Assembly (NCBI GenBank): GCA_937881285.1
Contig: CALGEU010000132.1
Span: forward strand, 1 to 8,499
Length of the DNA stretch: 8,499 bases
Source of the DNA: an uncultured Clostridia bacterium
GTDB lineage: Bacteria; Bacillota; Clostridia; Christensenellales; CAG-917
Reading direction: 5' to 3'
The notes beneath the pieces are model-generated. The model was not told where the DNA came from. It worked only from the letters and a program-made list of their open reading frames with translations, and ran no database searches. Below, one piece after another: positions 1 to 6,353 of the stretch (the first letter of the stretch is position 1; each line of letters begins with the position of its first letter). The position numbers and the translations under genes were made by a program.

Positions 1-10
1 ACACAATAAA

Positions 11-31
11 TCCTTACTTAAGGAGAACAAT
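11..31 (+). promoter_or_regulatory. Ribosome binding site of glgA within a small hairpin
   Basis: AGGAG at 21-25 lies 6 bases before the ATG at 32 and fixes the start of glgA. TCCTT at 11-15 is complementary to AAGGA at 20-24 with a 4-base loop, so the site could fold on itself, though 5 bp is a weak stem. No promoter can be seen because only 31 bases precede the gene. TAA at 7-9 might end an upstream gene, but nothing supports that. Confidence 0.7.
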
Positions 32-1456
32 ATGAAAATACTGTTTGTTGCATCAGAAGCGATGCCGTTCATTCGCTCAGGCGGACTCGGCGACGTGGCA
101 GGTTCTTTGCCGAAAGCGTTCAACGCTTTGGGACACGATTGTCGCGTTATCATTCCTTTCTACAAAGAAGAAATCGATGAAAAATTCAGCGATACTTTCC
201 GTTTTCTCTCTTCCACGTTCGTGGATTTGAGTTGGAGAAGACAATATTGCGGAGTGTACGAAGCGACCTATGACGGCGTGACGTATTATTTCATCGACAA
301 CGAATACTACTTCAAGCGTAAAGGACTTTACGGACATTTCGACGACGGCGAGCGTTTTGCGTTCTTCTCGAAAGCGGTGCTCGAAGTGCTTCCCATCATC
401 GACTTTTTCCCGGACGTTCTGCACGCAAACGATTGGCACACCGCACTTTGTCCCGTCTTCCTTGACGTGTTTTATCGTGCAAGCGAAGAGTATCAGAACA
501 TCAAGACGGTGTTCACCATTCACAACATCGAATTTCAGGGCAAATACGGCGACAGTCTCATAGGCGACATTCTCGGTCTTCCCGATTGGGCGCGTCCGCT
601 CGTTATGAACGGAGATTGCGTCAACTATATGAAGGGCGGTATCGAGAGCGCAAACGCCGTCACGACTGTCAGCGAAACGTACGCAAACGAGATTCTCGAC
701 CCGTTCTATTCTTACGGGCTCGAAGGAATTCTCACCAACCGCAGATACAAATTGCACGGAGTCGTCAACGGTATAGACCAGACCATATACGACCCGAAGA
801 CGGACAAACGCTTGTTTGCAAACTACACGGTCAAAGATTACGCAAAAAAGAAAGCCGAAAACAAAAAGGCTCTTTGCGAGATGATAAACTTGCCGTATGA
901 CGAGCATAGACCGCTCGTTGCGATGGTTTCGAGACTCACAGAACAGAAAGGTCTTGACCTTGTGGGCGCAGTCATCGACGATATTATGCGTGCGGACATT
1001 CAGGTCGTCGTTCTCGGAACTGGTGACTGGAAGTACGAAAATATGGTGCGTTCTGTCGAAGGCAGATATCCGAGCAAGTTCAGAGCGATAACCGCATTCT
1101 CTGGCGACCTTGCAAGCAAACTTTACGGTGCAAGCGACATCTTCCTTATGCCCAGCAAATTCGAGCCGTGCGGACTTTCGCAACTCATTGCAATGAGATA
1201 CGGTTCTGTCCCCGTCGTGAGAGAAACGGGCGGTCTCAAAGACACCGTTCCCGCATTCAATCCCGAAACTGGCGAAGGCAAAGGCTTCACGTTCAAGACT
1301 TACAACGCATACGATATGCTGGACGCAATTTGGCGCGCATATGCTCAGTTCAGCGACAAAGAGCACTGGGACAAGGTCGTTAAAAACGGTATGAATTCCA
1401 ACTTTGGCTGGGACGTAAGCGCAAAGAAGTATATCGATATTTATCAAAATCTCTGA
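32..1456 (+). CDS. glgA: Glycogen synthase (ADP-glucose), GT5 family
   Basis: This enzyme transfers glucose from ADP-glucose to the non-reducing end of alpha-1,4-glucan in the cytoplasm, the elongation step of glycogen synthesis. The 474-residue length matches bacterial GlgA (E. coli 477). The N-terminal GT5 domain begins MKILFVASEA and carries the nucleotide-sugar loop RSGGLGDVAGSLP at 15-27, HANDWH at 131-136 and TIHN with His164. The C-terminal Rossmann half has VSRLTEQKGLDL at 299-310, with Arg301 and Lys306 at the places of E. coli Arg300 and Lys305, and SKFEPCGL at 375-382 with Glu378 at the place of E. coli Glu377. The loop reads RSGG where E. coli has KTGG, a conservative Lys15-to-Arg change. 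The start is fixed by AGGAG 6 bases upstream. glgP follows after 157 bases and probably has its own promoter. Annotation is secure from the motifs; donor use (ADP- rather than UDP-glucose) is family knowledge. Confidence 0.97.
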   Translation: MKILFVASEAMPFIRSGGLGDVAGSLPKAFNALGHDCRVIIPFYKEEIDEKFSDTFRFLSSTFVDLSWRRQYCGVYEATYDGVTYYFIDNEYYFKRKGLYGHFDDGERFAFFSKAVLEVLPIIDFFPDVLHANDWHTALCPVFLDVFYRASEEYQNIKTVFTIHNIEFQGKYGDSLIGDILGLPDWARPLVMNGDCVNYMKGGIESANAVTTVSETYANEILDPFYSYGLEGILTNRRYKLHGVVNGIDQTIYDPKTDKRLFANYTVKDYAKKKAENKKALCEMINLPYDEHRPLVAMVSRLTEQKGLDLVGAVIDDIMRADIQVVVLGTGDWKYENMVRSVEGRYPSKFRAITAFSGDLASKLYGASDIFLMPSKFEPCGLSQLIAMRYGSVPVVRETGGLKDTVPAFNPETGEGKGFTFKTYNAYDMLDAIWRAYAQFSDKEHWDKVVKNGMNSNFGWDVSAKKYIDIYQNL

Positions 1457-1465
1457 TATGGCAAG

Positions 1466-1525
1466 ACCGACGGCGTATATTTTATATATACGCCACTCAA
1501 TCGGTTGCAATTCTCGCTCCGATTG
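1466..1525 (+). other. Two overlapping hairpins after glgA
   Basis: A perfect 9-bp stem pairs 1472-1480 (GGCGTATAT) with 1486-1494 (ATATACGCC) around a 5-base loop. ACCGA at 1466-1470 and TCGGT at 1501-1505 can close it from outside. A second, competing stem pairs CAATCGG at 1498-1504 with CCGATTG at 1519-1525. No T-run follows either, so neither is a canonical intrinsic terminator. The first may still protect the glgA 3' end or slow polymerase. The second overlaps the predicted glgP promoter. Confidence 0.5.
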
Positions 1526-1533
1526 TGCATAAT
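1505..1533 (+). promoter_or_regulatory. Probable sigma-A promoter of glgP
   Basis: TTGCAA at 1505-1510 (-35-like, 4 of 6) and CATAAT at 1528-1533 (-10-like, 5 of 6) are separated by exactly 17 bases. Transcription would begin near 1540, giving a leader of about 74 bases before the glgP ATG. The leader holds a small GCCG/CGGC hairpin (1543-1554) and the ribosome-binding-site hairpin at 1576-1606. If correct, glgP can be expressed independently of glgA. Confidence 0.55.
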
Positions 1534-1575
1534 AAAATACGTGCCGATTTCGGCTCGTAAATTCAACTCAACGTC

Positions 1576-1606
1576 CCTTTCGTCCGGGGGAAAGCGGAAG
1601 GAAAGG
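1576..1606 (+). promoter_or_regulatory. Hairpin covering the glgP ribosome binding site
   Basis: CCTTTC at 1576-1581 pairs with GAAAGG at 1601-1606. Inside it, TCCG at 1583-1586 pairs with CGGA at 1595-1598, leaving a 1x2 internal loop and an 8-base apical loop. The 3' arm is the purine-rich ribosome binding site of glgP (GGAAGGAAAGG, 1596-1606), ending 7 bases before the ATG at 1614. An alternative pairing of CTTTC at 1577-1581 with GAAAG at 1590-1594 would leave that site free. The pairing is read from the sequence; a regulatory role is inference. Confidence 0.5.
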
Positions 1607-1613
1607 ATAATGT

Positions 1614-4043
1614 ATGAAATTTAACGTAACAGAACAAGAGTTCAAGACCTACGTCACGGGCGTGCTTTCGAGTTATTTCGGAGTCAAACCCGAAGACGCG
1701 AGCAAGGCTCAGATTTACCGTGCAACCTGCATGGTCGTAAGAGACCTTCTCACCAACAAGCGCGTCGATTTCAAAAAGGTCTGCCACGAGCAAAACGCAA
1801 AACAAGTGTACTATATGTCCATGGAGTTCTTGCTCGGAAGATCTTTGCGCAACCACCTTTTCAATATGGGTATCACCGAGCAGGTGACCAAGGCGGTTGA
1901 AAGTTTCGGCGTAAGCATGGACGAGATATACAATTTCGAGCCGGACGCAGGTCTCGGCAACGGCGGCCTTGGAAGACTTGCCGCCGCTTATATGGATTCG
2001 CTCACGTCGTGCGGTTATCCCGCGAGCGGATTTTCTATTTTATACGATTACGGCATTTTCAAACAACGCATAGTCGACGGTTGGCAACTCGAACAACCCG
2101 ATGATTGGCTCAAAATGGGCGACGTGTGGCTTGCTCCGAGACTTGAAGAAGTGTATCAGGTCAAATTCGGCGGAGTGGTGGATCAAAACTGGAACGACGG
2201 CAAACTCACCGTAACTCAGCGCGATTGCACCGTCGTGGACGCAGTGCCGTACGATATGAACATATCAGGTTACGACACCGACGCCGTCAACCGCATAAGA
2301 CTTTGGCACTCGCAAGCACCGCAAGATTTCGACATCAATATGTTCAGTCGCGGCGAGTATCTCAAAGCGAGCGAAGCAAAGGCTATGGCGGAGTCAATCA
2401 ACAAGGTGCTTTATCCTGCCGACGACCACATCGAAGGCAAGTCTTTGCGTCTCAAACAACAATATTTCTTCGTTTCGGCTTCCATTCAGTCGATTTTGCG
2501 CCGTCATTTGAAGACGAATCCGTCGCTTGACAATCTTGCGGATTGCGTTGCAATTCACATCAACGACACGCACCCGACTCTTTGCATACCCGAACTTATG
2601 AGACTTCTTCTCGACGAGTACGGCTACGGCTGGGACAAAGCGTGGGATATCACCACTCATTGCATTTCTTACACCAACCATACCGTTATGGCGGAAGCAC
2701 TCGAAAAATGGCCGCAAAACCTGTTCCAAAGCCTTCTTCCGAGAATCTTCCAAATCGTGCAGGAAATCAATCAACGCTTCTGCAACGAACTTTGGGCGTT
2801 CTATCCCAACAACTGGGACGTGGTTAATCGCAACGCCGTGCTTTCAAACGGTCAGGTGAAAATGGCAAATCTCTGCCTTGTCACTTCTCACACGATAAAC
2901 GGCGTCAGCGCGCTTCACAGCGATATTCTCAAAAACGACGTTTTTGCGGATTACTATCGCATGCACCCCGAGAAATTCACCAACGTCACCAACGGCATTA
3001 CGCACAGAAGATGGGTTGCTCAGGCAAATCCGCGTCTTGCAGGCCTTATTAACGAACTTATCGGCGACAAATGGCTCAAAGAACCCGATTCGCTTCAGGA
3101 ACTTCAAAATTATATCGGAGACAAGCAAGTGCTTTCCCGTCTTGCTGAAATCAAGCGTGCAAACAAGGAAGACCTTGCAAAATACATTCTTGCCCAGAAC
3201 AACGTTCAGGTTGACCCCGACAGCATTTTCGACGTGCAGGTGAAGAGACTTCACGAATACAAGCGTCAGTTGCTCAACGCGCTCAACATTCTCGATTTGT
3301 ATCTGCGCATAAAAGAAAATCCGAATCTCGACGTTCAACCGCGCACGTTCATCTTCGGCGCAAAAGCCGCAAGCGCATACTATATGGCGAAACAAATCAT
3401 TCGTTTCATTTGCGCACTCGGCGATTTGGTCAACAACGACCCCGACGTCAAAGGCAAGATAAAAGTCGTCTTCCTTGAAAACTATCGCGTGACGCTTGCC
3501 GAAATGATTATGCCGGCGGCGGAAGTGAGCGAACAGATTTCACTCGCAGGCAAAGAAGCGAGCGGCACCGGCAATATGAAATTCATGATAAACGGTGCGC
3601 TCACCATCGGCACGCTTGACGGTGCGAACGTTGAAATTCACCAGGAAGTCGGCGACGGCAACATCTTCCTTTTCGGTATGCTTGCCAACGAAGTCGAAGA
3701 CCTTTGGAAGAAAGGCTACAATCCGTCTCACTATTATCAGACGAACCCGCGCATCAAACGTCTCATCGACGCATTGCGCCAAGGCATAAACGGCATATCT
3801 TTCGGCGAAATAGCCGATTCTCTCACCACCGGTCGCGGCGGACAGCCCGACAGTTATATGGTTCTTGCCGACTTCGACAGTTATTCTGCCGCTCAAGAAC
3901 GCGTCAACGCCACCTATCTCGACAAAGATACATGGAATCGTATGTCTCTCGTGAACATCGCCAAAGCAGGTTTCTTTGCAGCCGACAGGGCGGTGGAAGA
4001 GTATGCTCAACGCATCTGGAATCTTCAAAAAATCTGTCATTGA
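1614..4043 (+). CDS. glgP: Glycogen/maltodextrin phosphorylase, GT35 family
   Basis: This PLP-dependent enzyme cleaves terminal alpha-1,4-glucosyl units of glycogen or maltodextrin with phosphate, giving glucose-1-phosphate. Its 809 residues fit bacterial GlgP/MalP. Family motifs appear in order: MSMEFLLGRSL in the N-terminal domain, GLGNGGLGRLAA from 113, HINDTHPT at 315-322, NVTNGITHRRW, KRLHEYKRQ at 544-552, and the cofactor motif EASGTGNMKF with the PLP lysine at Lys656, followed by NGALTIGTLDGANVEI. No insertion or frameshift is visible. The start has AGGAAAGG 7 bases upstream; an ATG at 1610 is out of frame. It lies downstream of glgA in the same direction and upstream of a GH13 hydrolase, consistent with glycogen turnover. 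Whether it prefers glycogen or short maltodextrins cannot be decided from motifs, so glgP is chosen over malP on context. Confidence 0.97.
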   Translation: MKFNVTEQEFKTYVTGVLSSYFGVKPEDASKAQIYRATCMVVRDLLTNKRVDFKKVCHEQNAKQVYYMSMEFLLGRSLRNHLFNMGITEQVTKAVESFGVSMDEIYNFEPDAGLGNGGLGRLAAAYMDSLTSCGYPASGFSILYDYGIFKQRIVDGWQLEQPDDWLKMGDVWLAPRLEEVYQVKFGGVVDQNWNDGKLTVTQRDCTVVDAVPYDMNISGYDTDAVNRIRLWHSQAPQDFDINMFSRGEYLKASEAKAMAESINKVLYPADDHIEGKSLRLKQQYFFVSASIQSILRRHLKTNPSLDNLADCVAIHINDTHPTLCIPELMRLLLDEYGYGWDKAWDITTHCISYTNHTVMAEALEKWPQNLFQSLLPRIFQIVQEINQRFCNELWAFYPNNWDVVNRNAVLSNGQVKMANLCLVTSHTINGVSALHSDILKNDVFADYYRMHPEKFTNVTNGITHRRWVAQANPRLAGLINELIGDKWLKEPDSLQELQNYIGDKQVLSRLAEIKRANKEDLAKYILAQNNVQVDPDSIFDVQVKRLHEYKRQLLNALNILDLYLRIKENPNLDVQPRTFIFGAKAASAYYMAKQIIRFICALGDLVNNDPDVKGKIKVVFLENYRVTLAEMIMPAAEVSEQISLAGKEASGTGNMKFMINGALTIGTLDGANVEIHQEVGDGNIFLFGMLANEVEDLWKKGYNPSHYYQTNPRIKRLIDALRQGINGISFGEIADSLTTGRGGQPDSYMVLADFDSYSAAQERVNATYLDKDTWNRMSLVNIAKAGFFAADRAVEEYAQRIWNLQKICH

Positions 4044-4058
4044 GCGAATAGCGGCGTC

Positions 4059-4157
4059 AGGCACGGCTTGTCCCAAAATCACGTACGTATAGTACGTTTG
4101 TTTTTGGTTCAAGCCGCAATTCCGCAAGATTTTCTGCTTGATATGCGTGCCTTGCGG
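4059..4157 (+). terminator. Interrupted stem-loop after glgP, possible terminator or repeat element
   Basis: Sixteen bases after the glgP stop, CGGCTTG at 4064-4070 pairs with CAAGCCG at 4110-4116. After a symmetric 2x2 loop, CCAAAA at 4073-4078 pairs with TTTTGG at 4102-4107. At the tip, ACGTAC at 4081-4086 pairs with GTACGT at 4092-4097 around GTATA. The tip hairpin is followed by TTTGTTTTT (4097-4105), which could act as an intrinsic terminator tail, although the outer stem also uses those Ts. AGGCACG at 4059-4065 can pair with CGTGCCT at 4146-4152, and CCGCAAG at 4122-4128 with CTTGCGG at 4151-4157, so the whole segment may fold as a branched unit. Termination is plausible, not certain. 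Confidence 0.45.
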
Positions 4158-4166
4158 CACGAGTGG
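4142..4166 (+). repeat. 25-base hairpin-bearing direct repeat, copy 1
   Basis: This 25-base sequence, beginning TATGCGTGCC, is identical to 4215-4239, 73 bases downstream. It contains a perfect 6-bp hairpin, CGTGCC (4146-4151), TTGC loop, GGCACG (4156-4161). No T-run follows. Its CTTGCGG can also pair back with CCGCAAG at 4122-4128. Confidence 0.85.
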
Positions 4167-4214
4167 AAAATTCCAAATTCAAATATTACTTAATGAGAGC
4201 CGTAACACCCGCTT

Positions 4215-4239
4215 TATGCGTGCCTTGCGGCACGAGTGG
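4215..4239 (+). repeat. 25-base hairpin-bearing direct repeat, copy 2
   Basis: Exact second copy of 4142-4166, with the 6-bp hairpin at 4219-4234. The 48 bases between the copies (4167-4214) are AT-rich and show no gene or promoter I can support. The sequences flanking the two copies differ, so the repeat itself is the conserved unit. Confidence 0.85.
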
Positions 4240-4261
4240 TCAATAGAAACTAATGCGTGAT

Positions 4262-4324
4262 AATAATTAATGTGAATAATCCGCAATTATTCATTATTAA
4301 TTATTCATTATTCATTATTAATTA
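4262..4324 (+). repeat. AT-rich inverted and direct repeat before the GH13 gene
   Basis: AATAATTAAT (4262-4271) and TGAATAAT (4273-4280) pair with ATTAATTATT (4296-4305) and ATTATTCA (4286-4293), giving an 18-bp interrupted inverted repeat with a CCGCA loop. The 18 bases at 4286-4303, built of ATTCATT/ATTAATT units, recur exactly at 4307-4324. The block ends 4 bases before the GH13 start codon. It replaces any normal ribosome binding site and contains no convincing -35/-10 pair. Confidence 0.75.
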
Positions 4325-4328
4325 ACCA

Positions 4329-6101
4329 ATGTACAATCCTTTGCTCGACAAAAAGCCGTACGGCGCAAGCGTTGCTAACAAGGCAACGACAATCGTTTTT
4401 CCGCTTGACAGTTCTTTATGCGTCAAGCGCGTTTTTGTCGTGTTAAGGCAAGTGTTTGGGGACGGCGGCGAGATAAACGGTGCGCCGTTGAGATTTGAAT
4501 TGCCATATCAAAAAAGCGAAAACGGGCAAGACTTTTTTGTCGGAGAGTTCACGCTCACAGAGTGGGGAATTTGGAAATACCGCTTCGAAGGCGAGTTTGA
4601 AAACGGAGACCTTGCGTTCTTCGGCAGGGCGCTCGACGGAACGGCAGTTCGCGGCGATTGGTTGCCGGAATGGCAGTTAACCGTCACAAAATGTGATTAT
4701 AAAACACCGAATTGGGCAAAACACGGCGTTACTTATCAGATTTTTGCAGATAGATTCTGCAAGGTCGGCGACAAGCCTTTCTTAAAGCGCGGACGCTTGC
4801 ATACAGACTGGTACGAACGTCCCGACATTGCGCGTGAAGGCGTGGATTACCGTGCGGACGACTTTTTCGGCGGAAACGCAAACGGCATAATTTCAAAACT
4901 CGATTATCTCAAAGATTTGGGCGTCAGCCTTATTTATCTTTCCCCGATTTTCGAGTCCTGCTCGAATCACCGCTATGATACGGGCGATTATTTGAAAATA
5001 GATTCTCTTTTCGCAAGCGAAGAAGAATTTGCAAATCTCGTAAAAGAAGCGGATGCGCGCGGCATAAAAATTATGCTTGACGGCGTGTTTAATCACACAG
5101 GCGCGGATAGCAGATATTTCAACCGAGAAGGGACTTACGATACGATAGGTGCGTATCAAAGCAAAAACTCGCCCTATTACGAGTGGTATTATTTCACGCA
5201 TTATCCCGACGAGTATGCGTGTTGGTGGGGAAGCACCGTCGTGCCGACCGTCAACAAAAACGCGCAAGGCTTTTGCGATTTGATACTCGGCGACGGCGGA
5301 GTTATCGACAAGTGGACGAAACTCGGTGTGAAGGGGTGGAGACTCGACGTCGTTGACGAATTGCCGATTGATTTCACGACAAAACTTTGCCGCAGAATAA
5401 AAAAGGAAGGCGAAGACGTTCTTATCGTCGGAGAAGTGTGGGAAGACGCTTCGACCAAAATTGCGTACAGCGAGTGGAGACCGTATTTTATGGGCGAACA
5501 ACTCGATTCCGTAATGAATTATCCGTTCAAAGAAGCGGTGCTTGCATATACGCTTTCTGGCAACAAAGACGAGTTTGTCGCGCAGGTTACGAGCGTGCTT
5601 GAAAACTATCCCAAAGAGTCGCTCGACGTGCTTATGAATCTCATAGACAGTCACGACACCGCTCGCGCACTCACCATGCTTTCGGGAGTTAAACCGCCGT
5701 TTAGCAAAGCGGACAGAGCGAATTTTTGGCTGAATTCCGAACAATATGCGCTTGCAAAACGCCGTTTGAAATTCGCAAGCACGTTACAATACGTTCTCCC
5801 CGGTGTTCCGTGCGTATTCTACGGTGACGAAGCGGGCGTTCAAGGCTATGAAGACCCGCTCAACAGAGTGACTTATCCGTGGGGAAGAGAAGACGAAGAA
5901 CTTTTGTCTCACTATCGCGCCCTCGGTGCGTTCAGAGAAAAATACGCCGATTATCTTACGGGAGAGACGCATTTTGTGAACGACGGCGACGCTTTGATTA
6001 TCGAACGCGAGTGTGAAAAAGGCAAGTTGAGACTTGTTTGCAACAACCTTACGGCTTGCGTTTTCGTAAACGACGAGCGAGTTCTTGAAATCAACGCTTA
6101 A
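4329..6101 (+). CDS. GH13 alpha-glucan hydrolase, neopullulanase/cyclomaltodextrinase-like
   Basis: This alpha-amylase-family enzyme hydrolyses alpha-1,4 (and perhaps alpha-1,6) bonds in maltodextrins, pullulan or cyclodextrins. It has no signal peptide and should act in the cytoplasm. An N-terminal beta-rich domain (about 1-120, CBM34-like in position) precedes the catalytic barrel, which opens with VTYQIFADRF at 134-143. DFFGG at 178-182 and HRYDTGDY at 214-221 are typical. The four GH13 regions are intact: DGVFNH 251-256, GWRLDVVDE 336-344 with nucleophile Asp340, GEVWED 368-373 with acid/base Glu369, and NLIDSHD 437-443 with Asp443. PGVPCVFYGDEAG at 491-503 and a C-terminal beta domain follow. 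At 590 residues it matches the neopullulanase type. The ATG at 4329 is the first start after an in-frame TAA at 4323-4325, yet has no AGGAG-like site. A strong terminator follows at 6172. Exact substrate is not decidable from sequence. Confidence 0.92.
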   Translation: MYNPLLDKKPYGASVANKATTIVFPLDSSLCVKRVFVVLRQVFGDGGEINGAPLRFELPYQKSENGQDFFVGEFTLTEWGIWKYRFEGEFENGDLAFFGRALDGTAVRGDWLPEWQLTVTKCDYKTPNWAKHGVTYQIFADRFCKVGDKPFLKRGRLHTDWYERPDIAREGVDYRADDFFGGNANGIISKLDYLKDLGVSLIYLSPIFESCSNHRYDTGDYLKIDSLFASEEEFANLVKEADARGIKIMLDGVFNHTGADSRYFNREGTYDTIGAYQSKNSPYYEWYYFTHYPDEYACWWGSTVVPTVNKNAQGFCDLILGDGGVIDKWTKLGVKGWRLDVVDELPIDFTTKLCRRIKKEGEDVLIVGEVWEDASTKIAYSEWRPYFMGEQLDSVMNYPFKEAVLAYTLSGNKDEFVAQVTSVLENYPKESLDVLMNLIDSHDTARALTMLSGVKPPFSKADRANFWLNSEQYALAKRRLKFASTLQYVLPGVPCVFYGDEAGVQGYEDPLNRVTYPWGREDEELLSHYRALGAFREKYADYLTGETHFVNDGDALIIERECEKGKLRLVCNNLTACVFVNDERVLEINA

Positions 6102-6107
6102 AATTCT

Positions 6108-6135
6108 ATATTTCAAGTCCTTTGATTTGAAATAT
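6108..6135 (+). other. Hairpin just after the GH13 stop codon
   Basis: ATATTTCAA at 6108-6116 pairs perfectly with TTGAAATAT at 6127-6135 around a 10-base loop. There is no T-run after it, so it is not the terminator, which lies 37 bases further on. GATTTGAAA occurs twice (6124-6132 and 6149-6157), so the left arm could pair with either copy. It may protect the mRNA 3' end. Confidence 0.4.
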
Positions 6136-6171
6136 CGAGAAAACATACGATTTGAAAGATAAAACGATTTT

Positions 6172-6199
6172 GCGAACGAAAAGAATTCGTTCGCTTTTT
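6172..6199 (+). terminator. Intrinsic terminator of the GH13 gene
   Basis: GCGAACGAA (6172-6180) pairs perfectly with TTCGTTCGC (6186-6194) around AAGAA, and five Ts follow at once (6195-6199). The 9-bp stem plus T-run is a canonical Rho-independent terminator, 70 bases after the GH13 stop. It separates that gene from the transporter transcript. Confidence 0.88.
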
Positions 6200-6250
6200 C
6201 ATATTTGCGAGAAGCGAAGAAAAATCAACGAATTTTTGTTTTTTTGGGTA

Positions 6251-6279
6251 TTTACATATTGTTTATTATACATTATAAT
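6251..6279 (+). promoter_or_regulatory. Strong sigma-A promoter of the transporter gene
   Basis: TTTACA at 6251-6256 (5 of 6 to TTGACA) and a perfect TATAAT at 6274-6279 are 17 bases apart in an AT-rich stretch right after the GH13 terminator. Transcription would start near 6286, giving a leader of about 68 bases. An 8-base palindrome CGTATACG at 6302-6309 lies in that leader, but it is too short to call an operator. Confidence 0.82.
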
Positions 6280-6341
6280 ATATTTGTATTTTTATTTTGC
6301 GCGTATACGTGCGTGCGTAGGTAAAAATGCCATTCTTATCC

Positions 6342-6353
6342 GGGAGAAGATAT
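6342..6353 (+). promoter_or_regulatory. Ribosome binding site deciding the transporter start
   Basis: GGGAGAAG at 6342-6349 lies just before the ATG at 6354, with 7 bases after its GGAG core. The in-frame ATG at 6327, which would add nine residues (MPFLSGRRY), has no such site and would place this purine tract inside the coding region. The start at 6354 is therefore preferred. Confidence 0.8.

Noticed and set aside
1472..1494. Intrinsic terminator directly after glgA
   Set aside because: The 9-bp stem is perfect, but no T-run follows it, so it is recorded as a hairpin only.
77..1510. A 477-codon open frame on the minus strand across nearly all of glgA
   Set aside because: It is antisense to a gene with complete GT5 motifs and shows no recognisable domain or ribosome binding site. 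Codon bias of the real gene explains the lack of stops on the opposite strand.
3540..4160. A minus-strand open frame running from the repeat cluster into the end of glgP
   Set aside because: Its first part is simply the translated stem-loop and repeat, and the rest is antisense to glgP. There is no promoter or binding site.
4142..4239. CRISPR-like array from the two 25-base repeats
   Set aside because: There are only two copies with an AT-rich 48-base gap, the repeats carry a short hairpin typical of intergenic repeats, and no cas gene is nearby.
4893..5744. A 283-codon minus-strand open frame opposite the GH13 gene
   Set aside because: It covers the catalytic region of a clear GH13 enzyme in antisense, and its translation shows no recognisable family motif.
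6151..6175. CcpA (cre-like) site before the transporter
   Set aside because: The best candidate around 6159-6172 mismatches the TGWAANCGNTNWCA pattern at four positions and lies upstream of and inside the terminator, so it is not supportable.
6327..6353. Upstream ATG at 6327 as the transporter start
   Set aside because: It lacks a ribosome binding site, while GGGAGAAG sits at proper distance before the ATG at 6354. The extra residues would be encoded by that site.
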